DNA of 41,250 bases. It comes from Streptomyces albidochromogenes (lineage in GTDB: Bacteria > Actinomycetota > Actinomycetes > Streptomycetales > Streptomycetaceae). Both the position numbers and the translations under genes were made by a program. The DNA lies in assembly GCF_005981925.1 (NCBI RefSeq), contig NZ_VBVX01000018.1:1-41250 (forward strand). The letters run 5' to 3'. This document shows positions 1 through 6,565 of this stretch, piece after piece (position 1 is the first letter of the stretch; every line of letters begins with the position of its first letter). The notes beneath the pieces were generated by a model that did not search any database, was not told the origin of the DNA, and saw only the letters and a list, made by a program, of their open reading frames with translations.

Positions 1-189
1 GCTGGCGATGTGGAACGAGTGCAGCACGTCCTCGCGGGTCATGATGCTGCCCGCGGTGTGCAGCACCACGATCAGTGTGGCGGAGACGAACCGCGTGTTG
101 TCCCACCACGGATTCCTGGCCCGTTCGGACCGCGCGGCCCCGGCTGAGCCGTGGGCGGTGGTGGTGGGTCTCGGGTGTGGCGTGTCCAT
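1..189 (-). CDS. Acyltransferase family protein, N-terminal part (runs off window edge)
   Basis: An open frame reads from an ATG at 189 to the window edge without a stop (63 codons). After a polar N-terminus of about 25 residues comes NPWWDNTRFVSATLIVVLH, then a short segment ending LHSFHIAS. The WWDNxRF start followed directly by a membrane helix is the usual opening of membrane acyltransferase-3 proteins, which acylate sugars or lipids at the membrane. The frame has strong G/C at third positions. Only the first helix is visible, so substrate and integrity are unknown. It faces left, and its promoter must lie in the 214 bases before the cupin gene. Confidence 0.6.
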   Translation of the reverse strand, partial: MDTPHPRPTTTAHGSAGAARSERARNPWWDNTRFVSATLIVVLHTAGSIMTREDVLHSFHIAS

Positions 190-403
190 CGGGGCGGCGA
201 GCTCCTGACAGCGGGGCCGGCCGTGACACGGGCTGCCGCACTGATGGTCGGATCGGGTCGGGTGGGCACACTGTGCCGACCGCCGCGAAGTGCCCGGTTG
301 CCGCTTCACGTTCGTACGATGAACTCCGCGTGTACGTCAGGAGCCCCACCGGCACCCTTCGCTCCACAGGGGCGCGGGCAGGCAGGGCGGCGAGCCCCGC
401 CGG

Positions 404-904
404 TCAGTCCGCCGGCAGACGATCGCCGCAGCGGCCGCAGAACCGGGCGTCGTTCTCCGTGGCGAGCCGCCCGCACGCGGGACACACCCGGTCGAGCAGG
501 CACGGCGCCTCGCCTCCTTCGGCGCTCGCGCTCCGGATGCTGAGCCCCGGGCGGCGGCGGTGCGCGCTGAGGTAGACGAGGCCCTGGTCGCCCGCGGCGA
601 GGGCCCGCCGCGTGCCACGCGGGAGCCAGACCACGGACCCCGGCTCAAGGCGCTGCGCCCCGCCGTCCGTCGTCAGCTCGCCGCTGCCGTCCGCCACGTA
701 CAGCAGCAGGTCGAGATGAGACTCGACGAAGGCCCCGACCTCGGCGCCCGCTGTCAGCCGTACCAGGTTCGCGTCCAGTTGGCGGCCCTCCTGGTCGAGC
801 CGCCACAGGGCCCCGCCCCTGCTCGCGGGCAGGTCGCGGAGCAGTTCCGTCAGCCGCGCCGGCACCTCGGGCACCGCGCCCCGTACGGCGTCGTCGTCCA
901 CCAC
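404..904 (-). CDS. Cupin-domain protein with C-terminal zinc ribbon
   Basis: This 166-residue protein has a small beta-barrel cupin in its middle: a run of short strands with GAEVGAFVESHLDLLLYVADG, then LEPGSVVWLPRGT, typical of the second cupin motif. Its end is a four-cysteine zinc ribbon (CPACG, then FCGRCG about 12 residues later). Cupins of this type bind a metal or small ligand; the ribbon suggests a structural zinc and possibly a protein or nucleic-acid contact. The start is a GTG at 904, six bases after GGAGGT at 911-916; a second GTG follows at 901. Classical metal-binding histidines are sparse, so catalysis is not assured. No operon partner is visible. Function unknown. Confidence 0.7.
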   Translation of the reverse strand: MVDDDAVRGAVPEVPARLTELLRDLPASRGGALWRLDQEGRQLDANLVRLTAGAEVGAFVESHLDLLLYVADGSGELTTDGGAQRLEPGSVVWLPRGTRRALAAGDQGLVYLSAHRRRPGLSIRSASAEGGEAPCLLDRVCPACGRLATENDARFCGRCGDRLPAD

Positions 905-1437
905 CCCACGACCTCCGATCTCCCATCCGGTCCCGCGCGGGACTCGTCGGCCCGGGGGCCGCACCCCATTCTCCCCGCCCGAGCCGGTGCCTCGGAACCG
1001 TCGCGGCCGGCCGCACCCCGGCCGCGGTGGCGCGGTCCGCGCGAGCGGTCCGGAGCAGCGGGCCGGGCCGGTACGGGCCCGGATATGTTCGCGGACCCCT
1101 TCCCGGCACCGGAGGGGACGACGCCGTTCGAGGAGCTGCCGGCCTCCACCGGCCGGAACCCGCACGGGACGCCGGCCCGCTGACGGCGGCGTCACCGCCT
1201 GCCGCGGCGGCCTGCGCCGTGCCCGCGGGCCCCGTACGTCGTGCGAAGACCGCATCCGCCCCACGGGCCACGGGGCCGACACCGCGCCGTCCGCCCCTGC
1301 TCGCGGCAGGCGCCGGCGGGGCGTCCGGGCGATCGCCCGGCGTGTTCGCGGCCCACCGGGAGCCGGGACCGCGCACAGTGAAACGGGGCCGGCCGAGGCT
1401 CCCCTCTCACAGCCCTCTCACAGTGATGGAGACTCCA
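905..1437. other. 533-base gap between cupin gene and the next gene
   Basis: No convincing gene fills this stretch. One short plus-strand frame at 1085-1183 (32 codons, starting MFADPFPAPEGTTPFEEL) has almost only G/C third positions and could be a tiny gene or the tail of a lost one, but it lacks a clear ribosome binding site and I do not recognise it. Longer frames here have Arg/Pro/Ala-rich translations typical of antisense reading in GC-rich DNA. The right end must hold the promoter for the gene starting at 1438. Confidence 0.5.
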
Positions 1438-1848
1438 GTGACGGTGATCAACGACAGTACGGGCGCGGAACTCGCGGAGAGTTTCCTGCAAGGAGTGGTC
1501 AACGAGCCGATGCGGGCGGCGACGAAGCTGCTGGGCGCGCACAGCGACGGCTTCTGGCTGCGCCGCTTCGCCGGCGACCACGCCCTCGCGGCCACGGCCG
1601 GCCACGCTCTCATCGATCACTCCGGCCGGTACCCCACGGTCGACTGGGAGGGCGTGGGGCTGCTGCTGAAGTCCCCGGGGTGGTCGGGCGACGCGTCGAG
1701 GAGCCAGGTGGCGGTGGTCGAGTTCGCCGCCTCGCTCGTCAACCGCTGTCCGGTCCAGCTCGGCCAGGTCAGCGGCGCGGTGGACGACGCCGAGTTCCAA
1801 CTGCTGCTGCGGGCGCTGGAGGAAGCGACGTACGGCGACGCCCGCTGA
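1438..1848 (+). CDS. Hypothetical protein, 136 aa
   Basis: A small soluble, mostly helical protein that I do not assign to a family. It begins MTVINDSTGAELAESFLQG and has no signal peptide, membrane helix or cysteine cluster beyond a single Cys. The start chosen is the GTG at 1438, which has GGAG six bases upstream; an in-frame ATG at 1426 would add four residues and lies on top of that ribosome binding site. Third codon positions are strongly G/C, supporting a real gene. It converges with the ABM monooxygenase gene across a shared hairpin. Function unknown. Confidence 0.6.
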   Translation: MTVINDSTGAELAESFLQGVVNEPMRAATKLLGAHSDGFWLRRFAGDHALAATAGHALIDHSGRYPTVDWEGVGLLLKSPGWSGDASRSQVAVVEFAASLVNRCPVQLGQVSGAVDDAEFQLLLRALEEATYGDAR

Positions 1849-1899
1849 TTTGACGTTCGGTCGCACGGCCCGCGGTGGCGGCGGCCGACCGGCCGGGCG

Positions 1900-1936
1900 G
1901 CGCCCCTCTCCCACGCGGCCCGACGGTGAGGGGCGC
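1900..1936. terminator. Bidirectional hairpin terminator
   Basis: Nine-base arms, GCGCCCCTC and GAGGGGCGC, flank a 19-base loop in the gap between two convergent genes. There is no T-run, as is usual for Streptomyces hairpin terminators. Confidence 0.55.
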
Positions 1937-1944
1937 GGCCCGCG

Positions 1945-2517
1945 TCAGCCGCTGAGCCAGCCCCGCAGCAGGCGGCTCACCGTGGGCATCGCCACGTACG
2001 TCATCAGCACGTTGTAGACGCAGGCCAGCACGGCGCCGGCCAGGGCTACCGGGAGCGTCGTCAGGTGCGGCACCAGGAACCAGCCGCCGAGCAGGGTGAT
2101 CGGATAGATCGCCAGGGTGGCGCTGATGGCCATCTTCCACTTGGGCGGCGCGGGGCGGGTCGAACCCGGCTTGGCGAACCAGGTCTCCATGCCCGTCAGC
2201 ACGCGCCGGGCGATCTCGATGTGCTGGTGCCCTTCGCACCGGTCGAACCACGCCGCCCGCTCCGGGGACTCCTGCCAGGACCGGCACGCCTCGGCGTCGC
2301 GGAAGCGGTGCACGAGGAACCAGGGAGCGCCGTCACCGGACGAGCGGAACAGGCCGTGACCCAGGTGGCCGGGGAAGCGCGACGCGCTGTCGAGGATGCC
2401 TCGGGCCCACTGCTCGAAGACCTCTTCGTAACCCGGCTCCACCCGGCGGGCTATCAGCAGGGTCACCTCGTCGCTGTCGGCGGGGACAGTCGTGTGCTCA
2501 AGGCTCGGCGCAGACAC
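1945..2517 (-). CDS. Antibiotic biosynthesis monooxygenase (ABM) domain protein with C-terminal membrane helices
   Basis: The protein has 190 residues. Residues about 17-110 form a dimeric alpha/beta-barrel ABM domain: VTLLIARRVEPGYEEVFEQW, a helix, then FRSSGDGAPWFLVHRFRD and a Trp-containing turn. ABM domains are small cofactor-free oxygenases or related ligand-binding barrels. After KPGSTRPAPPKWKM two hydrophobic helices follow (about 129-150 and 153-175), so the barrel is tethered to the membrane. The start is the GTG at 2517 with a GAGGAG-type site about nine bases upstream; upstream in-frame ATGs would add a low-complexity extension. It stands alone. Substrate unknown; membrane tethering suggests a quinone or lipid-like partner, which is inference. 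Confidence 0.75.
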   Translation of the reverse strand: MSAPSLEHTTVPADSDEVTLLIARRVEPGYEEVFEQWARGILDSASRFPGHLGHGLFRSSGDGAPWFLVHRFRDAEACRSWQESPERAAWFDRCEGHQHIEIARRVLTGMETWFAKPGSTRPAPPKWKMAISATLAIYPITLLGGWFLVPHLTTLPVALAGAVLACVYNVLMTYVAMPTVSRLLRGWLSG

Positions 2518-2587
2518 TGGATCGTTCTCCTCGTCGTCGTGCCGCGCCGGTGGACACCCTACGGCGTGCGCCCGTGGCGCGCGGAGC

Positions 2588-2782
2588 GGCGGGGTGACCG
2601 CTCTCGCCTTCGGCCCGGACGGCCGCACCCTCTACACGGCGGGTACGCACACGCTGCTCCAGACGTACGGCATCGGCCCCGCCGGGGTCGCCGCCGACGT
2701 CTGCCGCCGCGCCGGGACCGGACTGTCGCGCCGGGACTGGCGGGCGTACCTGCCGGACCTCTCCTACCGCGACACCTGCTGA
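2588..2782 (+). pseudogene. C-terminal remnant of a WD40-repeat protein
   Basis: The plus-strand frame ending TGA at 2780-2782 reads GGVTALAFGPDGRTLYTAG and then, to its end, CRRAGTGLSRRDWRAYLPD and SYRDTC. This matches the last WD40 blade and the characteristic tail of the large Streptomyces nSTAND/WD40 proteins, as I recall the family. Everything N-terminal is missing: upstream the frame runs into the promoter and first codons of the opposite-strand ABM gene. A GTG at 2594 could start a 62-residue peptide, but a single blade would not fold as a propeller. The last 19 bases overlap the end of the CtaG-like gene. I read it as a leftover of a deleted gene. Confidence 0.65.
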
Positions 2783-3621
2783 CGTCCCGCCACGAAGCGG
2801 GGAGCGGACCGGAGCGCGGAGCGTCGCGGCCCGCGTCGCCGGGCCGGGCGCCACGTCGCGACGAGGGCGGCGGCCAGCAGCAGTTCGGCGAGGTCCCCGC
2901 CGTAGTACATGATCTCCGCGCCGCCCCGCACCTGGGGAACGGGTGCGCGCACGTCGATGAGGAAGCCGCCGTACATCAGCTGGGAGATCGTGGCGTGCGC
3001 AGCGACGGCGACGCCGAGCACCACCAGGCGGGCCGGTACCCCGGGCCGTGACGGCGCGGGGTCGGGACCGGCGATCGCCCAGGCGAACAGGCACCCCGAC
3101 AGCAGGAAATGCGCGTGCAGGAGGTGGTGCAGGGCCGGCTGGTTCGCCGTCGCGTTGAACAGGGGGGTGAAGTACAGCGCCGCCAGCGTGCCGGTGCTCA
3201 GTATCAGGGCCGTGACCGGGTGGGCGAGTACGCGCACGGGCCGGGTGTGCAGCAGACCGGTCAGGCGCCGGGCGCGCGGGGCGGGCAGCGTCCGCAGCAG
3301 CAGGGTGAGGGGAGCGCCCAGTACCAGGGCCAGCGGCGCGTACATGCCGACGAGCAGGTGCTGGGCCATGTGCCCGCGGAAGTCCCCGTGCGCGAACGGG
3401 GCGAGCGGCGGCAGCAGGGCCACGCCCAGCAGCGCGCATCCGCTCAGGAAGCTCACCGTCCGCCACCGCCCGCACCCCGGCGCGGGGTTGCGCGCACGGG
3501 CCCGGTGGTCGAGCACGAGGTAGCCACCCGCGAGCAGGACGAGCGCCGTGGCGGGCAGCAGCACCTCCCACCCGCCGTGCGCCGCGCCGCCGCCGTGCAC
3601 GTGGTGCGCGCCGCCGCCCAT
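2764..3621 (-). CDS. Cytochrome c oxidase assembly protein, CtaG/Caa3 family
   Basis: A 285-residue polytopic membrane protein with about seven hydrophobic helices. Family marks include GHMAQHLLVGMYAPLALVLG, ALYFTPLFN, LHHLLHAHFLLSGCLFAWAI and a late SQLMYGGFL. The N-terminus is rich in His and Gly (MGGGAHHVHGGGAAHGG), suggesting metal binding. CtaG-family proteins help supply copper to haem-copper oxidases at the cytoplasmic membrane. The ATG at 3621 overlaps the DUF2243 gene stop by one base (TGATG), indicating translational coupling. The C-terminus is Arg-rich and cytoplasmic. The exact role here is inferred, since no oxidase genes are in the window. Confidence 0.85.
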   Translation of the reverse strand: MGGGAHHVHGGGAAHGGWEVLLPATALVLLAGGYLVLDHRARARNPAPGCGRWRTVSFLSGCALLGVALLPPLAPFAHGDFRGHMAQHLLVGMYAPLALVLGAPLTLLLRTLPAPRARRLTGLLHTRPVRVLAHPVTALILSTGTLAALYFTPLFNATANQPALHHLLHAHFLLSGCLFAWAIAGPDPAPSRPGVPARLVVLGVAVAAHATISQLMYGGFLIDVRAPVPQVRGGAEIMYYGGDLAELLLAAALVATWRPARRRGPRRSALRSAPRFVAGRQQVSR

Positions 3622-4184
3622 CAGAACGGCCGCCCGCCCCGCGTGCGGGCGTCGGCGGCGTCGGGGTCGAAGGGCCGGCCGCCGCGCCGCAGCAGGTGAC
3701 CGCCGGCCACAAGGACCGCGCCGAGGAGCAGGAACGCCATGTCCCACCAGATCTGGTGCTCGCCGGCGTACACGTGGTGGATGCCGAGGATCTGATGGTC
3801 GACGAGCCCCTCGACGATGTTGAACAGGCCCCACCCCACGAGGATCCAGCCCCACAGCACGCGTGAGGCCCACACCCGCCGCCGATGGTGCGTCACCCGC
3901 GCGTACAGGATGCCCAGTCCCAGCAGCACGGCCAGCCAGCAGACCGTGTGGAACACGCCGTCCCACACGGTGTTCATCTCCAGGCCGGAGACGGTGTTCG
4001 GCGGGTAGTACTTGATCCCGACGCGGTCCTCGTTGGTGCTCGTCAGCATGTGGTGCCACTGGAGGAGCTGGTGCAGCAGAATGCCGTCGACGAATCCGCC
4101 GAGCCCCACGCCCAGCACGATCCCCGGCAACCGGATGCTCCCGGGCGCGCTGCCCTCGCGTACCTCACCTGCGCTGTCGGCCAT
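3621..4184 (-). CDS. DUF2243 family membrane protein
   Basis: A 187-residue membrane protein with four hydrophobic segments and the family's hallmarks: GFVDGILLHQLLQWHHMLT in the first helix, then YPPNTVSGLEMNTVWDGVFH, and LWGWILVGWGLFNIVEGLVDH with a His-rich IHHVYAGEHQIWWD. The many conserved His residues near helix ends suggest metal or haem binding. The ATG at 4184 has GAGAGGA six bases upstream. Its stop codon is fused to the start of the CtaG-family gene (TGATG), so the two are made together; this pairing is common in actinobacteria and proteobacteria. The protein's biochemical role is not established; copper or oxidase assembly is a context-based inference. Confidence 0.85.
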   Translation of the reverse strand: MADSAGEVREGSAPGSIRLPGIVLGVGLGGFVDGILLHQLLQWHHMLTSTNEDRVGIKYYPPNTVSGLEMNTVWDGVFHTVCWLAVLLGLGILYARVTHHRRRVWASRVLWGWILVGWGLFNIVEGLVDHQILGIHHVYAGEHQIWWDMAFLLLGAVLVAGGHLLRRGGRPFDPDAADARTRGGRPF

Positions 4185-4318
4185 CGTCCGTCCTCTCCCT
4201 GGCCGCGGCGCAGACGCACCGCGAACAGGACGTGTTCCCACCAGGGGGCCGCCCCTCACAGAAACGGGCCCGTCCCTCCGCCTTCCGGCGCCGCGCGCCA
4301 CCGGAGGCCGGCAGCGGT

Positions 4319-6565
4319 TCAGTGGTGGTCGAGGTGGCGTTGCATCCAGTCGGCGGCGGTACGGCGGAACAGCCGCCGGTTGTCCGCCCGCAGGAACTCG
4401 TGCCCCTCGTTCCGCAGCAGCAGCAGCTCCGCGGTGACACCGCGCTCTCGAGCCGCTCGCACCATCTGCTCCGACTCGCCCGGCGGGACGTTCGTGTCGT
4501 GCTCGCCGTGGACCGTCAGCAGCGGTGCCCGCAGCGCGTCGACGCGGCTCATGGGGGACAGCGTGTGCAGCAGTTCCCGGTCGTGCACGGGATGGCCGTA
4601 CTTGACCGCCGCCGACTGCGCGATCCACTGCTCGGTCCCGGCGAAGAAGGTGGCGAAGTCCGACATGCCGCAGACCGCGACACCGGTGCGGAAGAGCTCC
4701 GGGTGGAACACCAGCGACGCCATCACCAGGTATCCGCCGTACGAACGCCCCATCACCGCCAGCCGGGTGGGGTCGGCGAGCCCGGCCGCCACCGCGTGCG
4801 CGGCGCAGTCCGCGACGTCGTCGATGGCCGCGAACCGCCCGGCGCCCAGGTCCGCGTCCACGAAGGAGCGGCCCCAGCCCGAAGACCCCCGGACGTCGGG
4901 AGCGAAGACGTCAAGGCCGCGCCCCAGCAGCTCGTGGTAGAGCGGGTTGAACACCGGCCGCTCCTGCTCCTCCGGCCCGCCGTGCAGATGGATCACGCAG
5001 GGCGCCGGACGCCCGGGGTCGCGGCCCGGCGCGCGGTAGTACCAGCCGCCGATCGGCAGACCGTCGCGGGCCCGCAGACGAACCGGCGTGGGCCGCACCG
5101 GCGGGCGGCCCGGCGGTACGGCGTCCTCGTCGCGCGCCGACCAGGCGGTGCGCACGGGCGTCACGCCGTCGGGAAGCCACCACACACCCGGCCTGCGCCG
5201 GGAGCCGGAAAGGGCGAGGAACAGACCGCTCGGACCCGCGTGGGCCATCCGGGTGACCACCTCGTGCGGCAGCGGTACGGACTGAGGGGCGACGACGGCG
5301 CCCACGGCCCCCGCGCCGGGCAGAGAGACCCTCTCCAGCTCGGTGGCGCCGTGCACGTTCCAGGCCAGCTCGGCCGAGGCGCCGTCGTCGCAGACGGTCA
5401 GCAGCTCAAGGCCGGCTTCCTCCCGTTCGAGCGCCGGGCGAAGACCCGAGAACTCGCCGCCCTCATCCAGCGCCACCGCCAGGAGGGCCGGAAACTCGCG
5501 GTCGGCGTCACTGCGCAGCCACAGGGTGCGCGCGTCGGGCGAGAACCGGCCGATCCACGGGTCGCCGTCGGCCACCGGCACCACGCAGGCCGTCCGCGTG
5601 TCGGTGGTGCGCACGACCATCGCCTCGCGCCGCCCGCGCGGCCCGTGCCGCAGCAGCGCGAGCCGGCCGTCCGCGCTGACGTCGCACACCCGCAGGGAGG
5701 CCGCCCCGGCTTCGGTGGCCAGCAGGACGGGGGAGACCACGGCCTCGGGGTCCACGAGATACGCGGCCAGCCCTCCGTTCGCCGCAGTGCCGTCCACCGG
5801 CGCAGCCGCGTCCGGCCGGCGGCCTGGTCCCGCGCCGTCGGGGCCACCGCCGCCCAGGAGCGTGGCACGGCCGTCCCGGTCCGCCCAGCCCGGCGGCAGC
5901 CCCGGCGGCACCCCGTACGCCTCGGTGGGGTCCTCTTCCGGGGCATGGGCGGTCGCACCGTGCGTGAGGGGCGCGACGGCCGGTTCGGCGACCGTGACGG
6001 CCAGCGCCGAGCCGTCCCGCGTCCAGCAGCCCAGATGGGCGAACTGGCCCGCCTCCGCGCCGGCGAGCACCCGGCGGCCGGTGCCGTCCGGGCGTACGCA
6101 CAGCACCCGGGTGTGCTCACCGCCTCCCGGAGCGCAGGTGTACGCGATCCAGCGCCCGTCCGGCGACCAGGACACCTCCGTCACCGGGTCGGGGTCGGAG
6201 TCCAGCAGGTGGGCGTCGCCCCCGTCGGCCGTCGACGCCCACAGCTGCGGTACGCCGCCGCGGTCGCAGATGAACGCCACGTGCTCGCCCGTGGGGTCGG
6301 CCGAGGGATACCAGCAGCCGTGCGCGACCAGCGGCGCCGGAGCGTCCCGCGCCCCCGGCGCGTCCGGCAGCGCCACCGTGGCGGGAGCGGTCGACGTGAA
6401 GGGCGTCGGGCCGGACACGGGCGGCGGGGGCGGAGCCCCGGGCGCGTACGTGATGCCCGGCGGGTCCGCCGGGCCCGCCAGTGGTCCCGGGGGCGCGGCG
6501 GGCGCGGTCCGCTGCCGCTGCCCGTGCCGCGCCTCGATCAGCTGATGGAGTGCGTCTGCAGCCAT
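4319..6565 (-). CDS. Prolyl oligopeptidase family (S9) serine peptidase
   Basis: A 748-residue S9 peptidase with an N-terminal beta-propeller (WD/PD40-like repeats such as SWSPDGRWIAYTC, FSPDARTLWLRSD) and a C-terminal alpha/beta-hydrolase domain. The catalytic triad is visible: Ser608 in GRSYGGY, Asp690 in HGEHDTNVP and His722 in RNEGHEF. HLHGGPEEQ supplies the oxyanion region. No signal peptide, so it is probably cytosolic and cleaves small peptides or acyl-amino acids. A Pro/Ala-rich stretch follows the first 20 residues. The ATG at 6565 lies inside the end of the upstream amidotransferase gene (28-base overlap), implying coupled translation. This suggests the two act on the same compound, possibly a small glutamine peptide; that is inference. 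Confidence 0.88.
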   Translation of the reverse strand: MAADALHQLIEARHGQRQRTAPAAPPGPLAGPADPPGITYAPGAPPPPPVSGPTPFTSTAPATVALPDAPGARDAPAPLVAHGCWYPSADPTGEHVAFICDRGGVPQLWASTADGGDAHLLDSDPDPVTEVSWSPDGRWIAYTCAPGGGEHTRVLCVRPDGTGRRVLAGAEAGQFAHLGCWTRDGSALAVTVAEPAVAPLTHGATAHAPEEDPTEAYGVPPGLPPGWADRDGRATLLGGGGPDGAGPGRRPDAAAPVDGTAANGGLAAYLVDPEAVVSPVLLATEAGAASLRVCDVSADGRLALLRHGPRGRREAMVVRTTDTRTACVVPVADGDPWIGRFSPDARTLWLRSDADREFPALLAVALDEGGEFSGLRPALEREEAGLELLTVCDDGASAELAWNVHGATELERVSLPGAGAVGAVVAPQSVPLPHEVVTRMAHAGPSGLFLALSGSRRRPGVWWLPDGVTPVRTAWSARDEDAVPPGRPPVRPTPVRLRARDGLPIGGWYYRAPGRDPGRPAPCVIHLHGGPEEQERPVFNPLYHELLGRGLDVFAPDVRGSSGWGRSFVDADLGAGRFAAIDDVADCAAHAVAAGLADPTRLAVMGRSYGGYLVMASLVFHPELFRTGVAVCGMSDFATFFAGTEQWIAQSAAVKYGHPVHDRELLHTLSPMSRVDALRAPLLTVHGEHDTNVPPGESEQMVRAARERGVTAELLLLRNEGHEFLRADNRRLFRRTAADWMQRHLDHH

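Noticed and set aside
265..277. GGCACA-C-TGTGCC palindrome between the acyltransferase and cupin genes
   Set aside because: Only six-base arms; too short to claim without conservation data.
2498..3712. Long minus-strand frame antisense or out of frame to the CtaG gene
   Set aside because: The translation is Arg/Pro/Ala-rich low complexity; the CtaG frame with membrane helices explains the region.
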